Source of the DNA: Aeromonas sp. RU39B
GTDB taxonomy: Bacteria; Pseudomonadota; Gammaproteobacteria; Enterobacterales; Aeromonadaceae
NCBI RefSeq assembly: GCF_900156095.1
Contig: NZ_FTMJ01000010.1
Span: forward strand, 1 to 64,000
Reading direction: 5' to 3'
DNA: 64,000 nucleotides
The notes beneath the pieces were generated by a model, which saw only the letters and a list, made by a program, of their open reading frames with translations, made no database searches and was not told where the DNA came from. Position 1 is the first letter of the stretch. Every line of letters starts with the position of its first letter. This document shows positions 56,445-64,000 of the stretch, piece after piece. The translations under genes were made by a program, and so were the position numbers.

Positions 56445-57093
56445 AGCCCATCCGACTGACGAGATGCTGCGCGCCTTCGCGGCCGATCAGCTGCCTGTGC
56501 CGCTGGCGGTAGGGGTTGCCGCCCACTGCGAGCTGTGCGCCGCCTGTCGCAACCGAGTGCATCAACACGAAACCGAACTGGCCGCCGAAGCGTTTGATGA
56601 GCCGCTGCCTGCCGCATTTGATGACGCGGGGATGTCTGACATGCTGGATCAGATTCTGGCATCGCCGGCTGAGCGGGTGCCTGCGCCACCAGCCGCGCAA
56701 GGCTGGATTGAGGTGGACGGTGAGCGCATTGCCCTGCCGGGGGTGTTGGCGCGCCATCATCAGCCGACCTGGCGGCAACTGGGCAAGGTGCGTCATCAGG
56801 GATTGGCGTTTGGTCAGGCCGCCATTCGGGCCAGCTTGCTGCATATCGCGGCGGGTGGACAGATCCCCGAGCACACCCATCGCGGCTATGAGCTGACCCT
56901 GCTGTTGTCAGGCAGCATGCAGGACGGCGGTGTGCGTTATCAGCGCGGCGATTTTATCTGGCGCGATGCCAGCGTGGTGCATACCCCGCACACCGCAGAG
57001 GGGTGCCTCTGCTATACGGTGCAGGATGCACCCATCCACTTTACCCGCGGTCTGCCACGCCTGCTCAATCCGCTGGCCCATCGCCTCTATTGA
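56437..57093 (+). CDS. chrR: ChrR-family zinc anti-sigma factor
   Basis: 218 residues from the ATG that overlaps the sigma factor gene. The zinc-binding anti-sigma domain has ligands His5, His30, Cys34 and Cys37, offset by one from those of Rhodobacter ChrR (His6, His31, Cys35, Cys38). The C-terminal cupin domain has the metal set His146, His148 and Glu152 (EHTHRGYE) and His182. In the known pair the N-terminal domain holds the sigma factor and the cupin is needed for release by singlet oxygen. Both halves being intact, the same logic is expected here. It ends tail-to-tail, overlapping the next gene by 7 bases. Confidence 0.9.
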   Translation: MIKAHPTDEMLRAFAADQLPVPLAVGVAAHCELCAACRNRVHQHETELAAEAFDEPLPAAFDDAGMSDMLDQILASPAERVPAPPAAQGWIEVDGERIALPGVLARHHQPTWRQLGKVRHQGLAFGQAAIRASLLHIAAGGQIPEHTHRGYELTLLLSGSMQDGGVRYQRGDFIWRDASVVHTPHTAEGCLCYTVQDAPIHFTRGLPRLLNPLAHRLY

Positions 57094-58112
57094 GGCATGC
57101 GGCGGTCACACAACCGCCGCATCAGGGCTTCCAGCGGTCCGCGGCCACGATGCCGCTGCCACCATCCTGCCGCCAGCGCAGCCAGCCACAACCAGAGGCC
57201 GGCTGCCAGCAGGCTTTGCCAAGCGGTTGCATCAAGCGCCGTGAGCAGAGTGACAAAGGGCAGATGCAGCAGATAGAGGGTCAGCGTCTGCCGCCCCATC
57301 GGCAGCAGGGGGCGCAGCACCACACTGTCACCTAGCAACAGACACAGGGCGATGAGGGCGCAGGCGATGCCGGCCGCCGAGAGCAGAAATAGCGGCAGCG
57401 GTGGCATCGGCTCTAGTGCAAACAGGGAGTCCCAGGCCGGGAAGAGCGCCGACAGCAGCAGCGAGCCCGCTTTGGCCAGCACCGCCGCCGCCACGCCGCC
57501 TGTCAGCAGCAAGCCGCGCACCCGTGGGCTTGCCAGATCAAAGCGGCTCAGCCAGAGCCCCAGCAGCAGAAACGCCAACCAGGGCACCACCGGATACCAG
57601 CCGTTGAACAGCAGATTGCGTGCAAATCCAAGTGGCTGCCAGAAATCGGGGTAGCTGAGATCCTGCCAGCGCCAGCCAGCCGGATAATCAAACACAAACA
57701 ATAAGGTGACAAACAGATCGGCCAGCCCCATCACCACCATAAGCAGCAGGGAGGAGGGCAGGCGCAAACAGAGTGCGGCAATCAGAAAAAAGGCGCCGTA
57801 GAAATGCAGAATATCGGCGGGAAACAGCAGCGTGTTGGCCAGACCGAGTATGAACAGAAACAGGCCGCGTCGGGCGGTGCGAGCAGCCGCTTGGCGCCAG
57901 CGCATCCCCTTGCTGCCAAGTCCGATACCAAGACCGGCCAGCGTGACAAACAGCGCGGCGGGTCGGCCCTGCAACATGGCGATCAGCCGGTCGAGCCAGC
58001 TGCTGAGATCACTGCTGGCCGAGGCCAAATGAAAACTCACCAGCACCATACCACACAGGGCCAGTGCTCTTGCCAGATCCAGACCGGGTAAGCGGGGGAG
58101 TGGTGGTGTCAT
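57087..58112 (-). CDS. Multi-spanning membrane protein, DUF418/HGSNAT-like acyltransferase family
   Basis: 341 residues from the ATG at 58112 (GTG at 58130 possible). About ten hydrophobic segments. The N-terminal LPGLDLARALALCGMVLVSF resembles the R.D.lRG start of DUF418 and heparan-alpha-glucosaminide acetyltransferase-like proteins, and LLPMGRQTLTLYLLHLPF near residue 275 recalls the (G)RM(A)LTxYLxQS-type motif of that group. The function is unknown; transfer of an acyl group across the membrane is a guess. It is convergent with chrR (7-base overlap). The stop is CAA-side adjacent to a GC-rich region with no terminator. Confidence 0.72.
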   Translation of the reverse strand: MTPPLPRLPGLDLARALALCGMVLVSFHLASASSDLSSWLDRLIAMLQGRPAALFVTLAGLGIGLGSKGMRWRQAAARTARRGLFLFILGLANTLLFPADILHFYGAFFLIAALCLRLPSSLLLMVVMGLADLFVTLLFVFDYPAGWRWQDLSYPDFWQPLGFARNLLFNGWYPVVPWLAFLLLGLWLSRFDLASPRVRGLLLTGGVAAAVLAKAGSLLLSALFPAWDSLFALEPMPPLPLFLLSAAGIACALIALCLLLGDSVVLRPLLPMGRQTLTLYLLHLPFVTLLTALDATAWQSLLAAGLWLWLAALAAGWWQRHRGRGPLEALMRRLCDRRMPQ

Positions 58113-58138
58113 AGGAATCTTTACCCGCACAAACAGCA

Positions 58139-58159
58139 GGGCCCGGCAGTGCCGGGCCC
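58139..58159 (-). terminator. Hairpin downstream of rnb
   Basis: A 9-bp GC-rich stem (58139-58147 with 58151-58159), 3-base loop, only a weak T content afterwards (minus strand CTGCTGTTTG). A probable but weak terminator of rnb. Confidence 0.5.
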
Positions 58160-58166
58160 CGTGGCG

Positions 58167-60155
58167 TTATTCGGCTGCCGGTTCAGCGGCCGGTTGTTCC
58201 GGTTTCGGACCGGGCACCAAGGGCTCGGCCAGCTGGGCGACGATAGAGCGGGTCTCTTCCACCACCTCAGCCAGTTTGACCTCAATCACCTGGCCCAGCT
58301 CCATGATCGGCTCCTTGTCGAGGAAGACGCGACCGCTGTCCCAGTTGCACTCGAGGCGCTCCTTGTTGTCGAGGATCAGCTTGGCGGGCACGAAGGCCAC
58401 CGCGCCGTTCTCGCGCAGACGCACCTTGAGACCGGCACGCATCACGTCGATGATCTCGCCAGCAAACACCTTGCCGGTCGGGACCACGGGCGCCAGGAAG
58501 CGGGCGTAGAGCCAGTCGGCGATGTCGCGCTCGACCATGCGGTGCAGACGGCGGCAGTCGGTCAGGTGCTGGGTCAGCTCTTCACTCGGACGTGCCCCCG
58601 GTTGCTGGCCGGCAATCACGGCCTTGAGCAGGCGATGGTTGACCATGTCGCCATACTTACGGATCGGTGAGGTCCAGGTGGCATAGGCATCCAGACCCAG
58701 ACCATAGTGAGCACCCGGCTCGGCCGACATCAGGGCATAGCTCTGGAAGCGGCGGATTTTGCCATCCAGCCAGCGGGTATCGAGGTTGTCGATCCAGCGG
58801 CGCAGGGCGCAGAAACCGGACAGGCTGGCGATCTCTTCCTTCTCAAACGGGGCATCGGCGCTTTTCAGCAGGTCGATGGTGGCGTCCAGAGAGTCTTGTT
58901 CAAAGCCGCTGTGGACGTTGAAGATGCCGTAGCCGACGGTCTTGCCCAGCACGCGACCGGCGCAGATGTTGGCGGCGATCATCGACTCTTCGACGATACG
59001 GTTGGCGATGCGGCGCGGCTCCATGTGGATGGCCAGCACGGCGCCGTTCTCGCCCAGTTCGAAGTCGTAGTCGGGGCGATCCGGGAATACCAGCGCGTGC
59101 TCGGTACGCCAGGCGATGCGCGCTTCGGTCATGGCCTTCATCAGCGGCAGCTGGGACAGCACATCGGCGTCGATAGCGAGCGGCTTGCCACTTTCAAACA
59201 GGTCGGAGACGTCGTCGTAGTTGAGGCGGGCACGCGAGCGGATGCGGGCGGCAAAAAACTCGGTCTGTTCGTCGAGCAGACCATCCTTGTGCACCAGCAG
59301 GCGGGCACACAGGGTGTTGCGCTCTTCCCCTTCCTTGAGCGAGCAGAGCTCGTCGGAGAGGGTGCGCGGAATCATCGGCACGTTGCGGCCCGGCATATAG
59401 ACGGTGAAGGCACGCTTGGCGGCTTCCTTGTCCAGATCGCTGCCTTCGGCCACATACGCGGTCGGATCGGCGATGGCAACCAGCAACTCCCAACCCTGTT
59501 CGGTTTCGCGAATGGCCAGGGCGTCGTCCATGTCCTTGGTTTTGGGGCCATCGATGGTGAAGAAGGCGGTCCCGGTCAGATCCCGTCGCGGCAGATCCGC
59601 TTCCAGATCTTGCCACTCTGGCAGGTCGGCCGGTTCGATCTGGGCCAGATTGTGGCGCGCCAGCACCACCCACCAGGGCACATTGTGATCGGCCTTGTCG
59701 GCGATCTTCGCGGTAATTTCGGCGAAGAAGCCATTGTCATTGAGGGCGTGACGCTTGAGCGTCGCAACCACCCAGTCACCTTCGTGGAAATCTTTCTCGT
59801 CCAGCCCTTTCTTCGGGCGGGCCTTGATAGCTTCCTTGATGCTCGGATGGTCAGGCACCACGTTGAGGCGGTCGCGGAACATCTTCACGCGGGCGACAAA
59901 GCGGGTCAGTGACGGTTCCAGTAACTCATCCGGCTCGGCCACTTCCTTTTCATTTTCAGTGCGGATCAGGGCGACCACGCGGTCACCGTGCAGCACCTTC
60001 TTCATGTAAGGGGGCGGCACGAAATAGCTGGTCTTCTCATCGACTTCGAGGAATCCGAATCCACGATCAGAGGCACGAATGACCCCTTCTTTCTTCGGGA
60101 TATTTTCACGGATTTGTTGCTTGAGCTGAGCCAGCAGCGGATTGTCTTGGAACAT
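58167..60155 (-). CDS. rnb: Exoribonuclease II (RNase II)
   Basis: 662 residues from the ATG at 60155, starting MFQDNPLLAQLKQQIREN as in E. coli. Domains: two cold-shock-type RNA-binding domains (about 15-175), the RNB catalytic domain with the metal-binding aspartates in DGPKTKDMDDALAI, WTSPIRKYGDMVNHRLLKAV, and a C-terminal S1 domain (about 560-645). It degrades single-stranded RNA 3' to 5'. A Pro/Ala/Glu-rich tail (VPGPKPEQPAAEPAAE) extends beyond the E. coli protein and appears disordered. A FUSC-family gene is divergent upstream. Confidence 0.96.
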   Translation of the reverse strand: MFQDNPLLAQLKQQIRENIPKKEGVIRASDRGFGFLEVDEKTSYFVPPPYMKKVLHGDRVVALIRTENEKEVAEPDELLEPSLTRFVARVKMFRDRLNVVPDHPSIKEAIKARPKKGLDEKDFHEGDWVVATLKRHALNDNGFFAEITAKIADKADHNVPWWVVLARHNLAQIEPADLPEWQDLEADLPRRDLTGTAFFTIDGPKTKDMDDALAIRETEQGWELLVAIADPTAYVAEGSDLDKEAAKRAFTVYMPGRNVPMIPRTLSDELCSLKEGEERNTLCARLLVHKDGLLDEQTEFFAARIRSRARLNYDDVSDLFESGKPLAIDADVLSQLPLMKAMTEARIAWRTEHALVFPDRPDYDFELGENGAVLAIHMEPRRIANRIVEESMIAANICAGRVLGKTVGYGIFNVHSGFEQDSLDATIDLLKSADAPFEKEEIASLSGFCALRRWIDNLDTRWLDGKIRRFQSYALMSAEPGAHYGLGLDAYATWTSPIRKYGDMVNHRLLKAVIAGQQPGARPSEELTQHLTDCRRLHRMVERDIADWLYARFLAPVVPTGKVFAGEIIDVMRAGLKVRLRENGAVAFVPAKLILDNKERLECNWDSGRVFLDKEPIMELGQVIEVKLAEVVEETRSIVAQLAEPLVPGPKPEQPAAEPAAE

Positions 60156-60288
60156 AGTCGGGAAACCTGAGTGATAAACGCCCAGCACTATACGGGGTTG
60201 GTCACGCGATGCCAAGAAAGCGTGGCATGGACGGCGCCGGGCAGAAGCATATAATTTGCCCATTTCCACCCTTCTGCACTTGGATGTC

Positions 60289-61356
60289 ATGCAGCGCAAC
60301 ACCCCCATCACGGCCCGCCAGCAGGCGGTCTACCGACACTACCGGCTAATCCACGGATTGCGATTGGCGGTGGTATTTATGATTACGTTAAGTTTGTTGC
60401 ACCACCTCAATTTGCCCAATGACGCCTGGTCGCTGGTGACGCTGGTGGTGATCCTCGGTCCGCTGCCTTATTGGGGCAATATCGTGACGCGCACCTGGCA
60501 CCGGGTGCTGGGGACTTGCGTCGGTGCGGCGCTGGGGGTGGTGGCGCTCTATCTGTTCCAGTATGTCGATTGGCTCGGCATGCTCTGGTGCGGCGCGGTC
60601 ATGGTGGTCTGCGGCTATATGGCGCTGGGTAAGCGCCCCTATGTGGGGCTGCTGCTTGGTATCACGCTGGCGGTGGTGGTGGGGCCTCATCCCAGCACCA
60701 TCGACGCCGCGCTGTGGCGGGCCGGAGACGTGCTGCTCGGTGCCCTGATCGCCATCGTGCTGGCCGCGCTGCGACCGCACAAAGCCTACATCCACTGGCG
60801 GCTCAAACTGGCCCGTCAGCTACAGGCGACCAGTCTTATCTATCGCAGTGCCCTGTCGCCCAACTTGCTGCAACCGCCGCAACTGGAGCGCCAGCGCAGC
60901 CAGTTGATGAGCGAGCTGGTCAAACTGCGCACCCTGTTGGCGCCGGCAGCCCGCGAGAGTGGCGCTCCGAGCCAGAAGATGGAGCAGATCCAGCGCAGCC
61001 TGCGCAATCTGGTGGCGCAGCTGGAGCTGCTCGGCGGTGCCTTCTGGGCTAATCGCCAGAGCCACTTCATGATGCTCAATGCCGATCTGCTGCGCCGGGC
61101 GCACCAGCGCATTGGCGATGTGCTCGATCAGCTGGCGGCGTTGGCGCTGGCCGGTTCGCTCAATCAGGACATGCTGGGCCAGCTCGACGGCCTCGATGCT
61201 GACCTGCGCCAACTGATGATCGAGCCCGAGAAGGCGCAGGCACCCGAAGTGATCGGATATCTCTGGCTCAATCTGGCGTTGATCGAGCAGCTGCGGGCCC
61301 TGCAGCGTGACATGCTGGCGGTGTTCGGCTCGTCTCAGCCGAGCGCCGCGGCGTGA
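60289..61356 (+). CDS. FUSC-family inner-membrane protein (putative aromatic acid or efflux-type exporter)
   Basis: 355 residues from the ATG at 60289. Six transmembrane segments (about 20-170) are followed by a cytoplasmic helical domain (170-350), the arrangement of half-size FUSC (AaeB/YccS-like) proteins. The block WSLVTLVVILGPLPYWGNIVTRTWHRVLGT and GTxxGAxLG-like GTCVGAALGVVAL fit the family's repeat. Substrate unknown. No membrane-fusion partner is adjacent. Its end overlaps the convergent fghA by 22 bases. Confidence 0.82.
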   Translation: MQRNTPITARQQAVYRHYRLIHGLRLAVVFMITLSLLHHLNLPNDAWSLVTLVVILGPLPYWGNIVTRTWHRVLGTCVGAALGVVALYLFQYVDWLGMLWCGAVMVVCGYMALGKRPYVGLLLGITLAVVVGPHPSTIDAALWRAGDVLLGALIAIVLAALRPHKAYIHWRLKLARQLQATSLIYRSALSPNLLQPPQLERQRSQLMSELVKLRTLLAPAARESGAPSQKMEQIQRSLRNLVAQLELLGGAFWANRQSHFMMLNADLLRRAHQRIGDVLDQLAALALAGSLNQDMLGQLDGLDADLRQLMIEPEKAQAPEVIGYLWLNLALIEQLRALQRDMLAVFGSSQPSAAA

Positions 61357-62171
61357 AAGCGCAGGTGCGCCTCGATAAAGCTCGCCACGAAGTAGTAGCT
61401 GTGATCGTACCCTTCATGCCGTTCCAGTTCGATGGGCCAGCCGGCGTCGGCAGCCGCATCGGCCAAGGCATCAATGCCGAGCTGCTCGGTCAGGAACGGA
61501 TCGGCCAGCCCTACATCGACCCGACATGGCAGCGTCGGGGCGCCGAGCGAACCTAACAGCTCGACCGTGTCCCACTCGCGCCAGCGGGCTTCGTCCGATC
61601 CCAAATAGGCCGTGAAGGCCTTCTGGCCCCAAGGGCAGTGCATCGGGTGGCTGATGGGGCTGAATGCCGAGACCGAACGATAACGCTGCGGCTCGCGCAG
61701 GGCGCAAATCAGGGCGCCGTGGCCGCCCATGGAGTGGCCGCTGATGGCGCGCTGCCCGTTAAGTGGTAACTGCGCTTCGAGCAGTGTGGGCAACTCGCGG
61801 GTAACGTAGTCATACATGCGATAATGACTGGCCCAGGGCTGCTCGCTGGCGTTGAGATAAAACCCGGCTCCCATGCCCAAGTCATACGCCGGATCGTCCG
61901 CTACCCCGTCGCCACGCGGGCTGGTATCGGGGGCGATCAGCGCGATGCCCAGTTCGGCGGCGATGCGCTGTGCTCCGGCCTTTTGCATGAAGTTTTCGTC
62001 ACTGCAAGTGAGACCTGACAGCCAGTAAAGTGCCGGCACCGGGCCATGTTCGGCCTGTGGCGGCAGATAGACAGCAAGGCGCATGGTGCAGCCCAGCACC
62101 TCGCTGTGGTGGCGATACTGGCGGTGCCAGCCGCCGAAGCTCTTGTTACCGCTGATCGTTTCCAGGGTCAT
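61335..62171 (-). CDS. fghA: S-formylglutathione hydrolase
   Basis: 278 residues of the esterase D family. The nucleophile elbow is GHSMGGHGAL (Ser near residue 147), with LSGLTCSDENFMQKAGAQR near the oxyanion hole and the catalytic His in YDHSYYFVASFIEAHL. It hydrolyses S-formylglutathione to formate and glutathione, the second step of glutathione-dependent formaldehyde removal. It lies behind frmA on the same strand, with a 46-base gap holding a large hairpin. The 3' end overlaps the FUSC gene tail-to-tail. Confidence 0.95.
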   Translation of the reverse strand: MTLETISGNKSFGGWHRQYRHHSEVLGCTMRLAVYLPPQAEHGPVPALYWLSGLTCSDENFMQKAGAQRIAAELGIALIAPDTSPRGDGVADDPAYDLGMGAGFYLNASEQPWASHYRMYDYVTRELPTLLEAQLPLNGQRAISGHSMGGHGALICALREPQRYRSVSAFSPISHPMHCPWGQKAFTAYLGSDEARWREWDTVELLGSLGAPTLPCRVDVGLADPFLTEQLGIDALADAAADAGWPIELERHEGYDHSYYFVASFIEAHLRFHAAALG

Positions 62172-62182
62172 GGCGTTCTCCC

Positions 62183-62214
62183 AATCCGGGCGCCCCGCGC
62201 GGGGCGCCCGGATT
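62183..62214 (-). other. 32-bp perfect palindrome between frmA and fghA
   Basis: A 16-bp-arm, GC-rich perfect palindrome lies 3 bases after the frmA stop and just before the GGGAGAAC ribosome-binding site of fghA. No T tract follows, so it is not a standard terminator. It could stabilise the upstream mRNA or limit fghA expression. Confidence 0.65.
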
Positions 62215-62217
62215 GCA

Positions 62218-63381
<1,164 letters not shown>

Positions 63382-63408
63382 CTAAAGTGTAGTTTCCCTC
63401 GTTTTTGG

Positions 63409-63429
63409 TGATAATCATGGTAAATATCA
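63409..63429. promoter_or_regulatory. LysR-type operator candidate between frmA and the LysR gene
   Basis: TGATA-N11-TATCA, a perfect T-N11-A inverted repeat typical of LysR-family binding sites, lies in the 108-base divergent gap, 64 bases upstream of frmA and 25 bases upstream of the regulator gene. Confidence 0.6.
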
Positions 63430-63453
63430 AATCACTTTTACCTGTGAGTAATA

Positions 63454-64000
63454 ATGCTGGGATGGGAAGGGATCTGCGAATTTGTCAGCGTGGCCGAGCA
63501 GGGTGGCTTTACGGCGGCGGCGCGCAAGCTGGGGTTGTCGGTGGCGCAGGTGAGCCGTCAGGTGGCGGGGCTTGAGGATCGGCTGCAGGCCAAGCTGTTG
63601 CTGCGCACCACCCGGCAGGTGCGCCTTACCGAACTTGGCGAGCTCTATTATCGCCACTGCCGGCAGCTGCTCGATCAGCTGCATGAGGCGGAGCTGGCCC
63701 TTGGCCGCCACCAGTCAGTGCCGCAGGGGAGCCTGCGTATTACCGCGCCGGTGGCCTATGGCGAAAGCCGGGTCGCGCCGCTGGTCAATGACTTTATGGC
63801 CCGCTATCCGGCTCTTGAGGTGACCCTGACCCTGACCAATCAGCTGCTGGATCTGGTGCAGGAGGGCTACGATCTCGCCATTCGTCTTGGCCATCTCAAG
63901 GATTCCACCCTGATGGCGCGCCGGCTCGGCTCGCGCCTGCCGTATGTCTGCGCTGCGCCCGACTATGTGGCGCGCGCCGGTGCCCCGCTCACCCCCGACG
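63454..64000 (+). CDS. LysR-family transcriptional regulator (5' part)
   Basis: About 182 codons are inside the window; the reading frame is still open at base 64000. The N-terminal winged helix-turn-helix (LGWEGICEFVSVAEQGGFTAAARKLGLS, residues 2-60) and the start of the effector domain (GSLRITAPVAYGESRVAPLV) are typical. It is divergent from frmA-fghA, the usual place for the LysR-type regulator of formaldehyde detoxification genes, and shares a 108-base control region with a T-N11-A dyad. Confidence 0.9.
   Translation, partial: MLGWEGICEFVSVAEQGGFTAAARKLGLSVAQVSRQVAGLEDRLQAKLLLRTTRQVRLTELGELYYRHCRQLLDQLHEAELALGRHQSVPQGSLRITAPVAYGESRVAPLVNDFMARYPALEVTLTLTNQLLDLVQEGYDLAIRLGHLKDSTLMARRLGSRLPYVCAAPDYVARAGAPLTPD

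Overview
The window looks like an ordinary chromosomal stretch of a GC-rich gammaproteobacterium, most likely Aeromonas. This rests on gene content, close similarity to E. coli and Vibrio housekeeping proteins, and gene orders that mix enteric and Vibrio-like synteny. No database search was run, so the genus is an inference. No insertion sequence, prophage, integron or CRISPR array is visible. The window opens inside the last 5S rRNA of an rRNA operon and ends inside a LysR-type regulator gene.

Layout. 1-243: 5S rRNA end, tRNA-Thr(GGT) and a terminator. 0.3-5.6 kb: a small lipoprotein, pgi, then copA-cueR behind a MerR-family (CueR-type) promoter. 5.7-10.5 kb: a GGDEF diguanylate cyclase, then yihD-ccoG-srkA-dsbA, which is the enteric yihD-srkA-dsbA block with ccoG inserted. 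10.5-19.6 kb: tex-greB, pckA, hslO, hslR, yrfG, a GST, nudE-cysQ. This matches the E. coli nudE-yrfG-hslRO-pckA-greB-yhgF block without ompR-envZ. 19.6-29.3 kb: a CPA1 Na+/H+ antiporter, metH (with tandem MetJ-like boxes) and an oxidoreductase, rimK, doxX and brnQ. 29.3-40.5 kb: more accessory metabolism, with a secreted tannase/feruloyl-esterase-family protein, a class III aminotransferase, a TauE/SafE permease, an SDR, ygjV, a polar amino-acid ABC transporter facing a MocR regulator, and a PhzF-family protein. 40.6-45.8 kb: the nirBDC-cysG operon under a consensus FNR site. 46-48 kb: hslVU with a sigma-32 type promoter. 48.2-52.2 kb: a TRAP transporter plus a GH105/GH88-like glycoside hydrolase, inserted in reverse orientation between hslV and ftsN. 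52.3-54.9 kb: argS-ftsN. 55.2-58.1 kb: a Lon N-terminal-domain protein, an ECF sigma factor/ChrR anti-sigma pair and a membrane acyltransferase-like protein. 58.2-60.2 kb: rnb (RNase II). 60.3-64 kb: a FUSC-family protein, then the glutathione-dependent formaldehyde detoxification pair frmA-fghA with a divergent LysR regulator.

Functional themes. Several units couple genes with one task: copper efflux and its sensor; nitrite uptake, reduction and siroheme cofactor supply; heat-shock protease; formaldehyde oxidation and its hydrolase; singlet-oxygen-type ECF/anti-sigma control; and uptake plus cleavage of unsaturated pectin-type oligosaccharides. The most informative signals beyond plain annotation are regulatory. 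They include promoter/operator calls for copA, metH, nirB, hslVU, the ECF gene, pckA, doxX, the ABC/MocR pair and the frm genes; a recurring pattern of intercistronic GC-rich hairpins; and a deviating HIGH motif in ArgRS. I found no convincing wholly new multi-gene system. The best candidates for follow-up are the TRAP-GH105 insertion, the shared ACC/GGT dyad near pckA and the GST/nudE gap, the doxX-brnQ intergenic region and the ArgRS variant.
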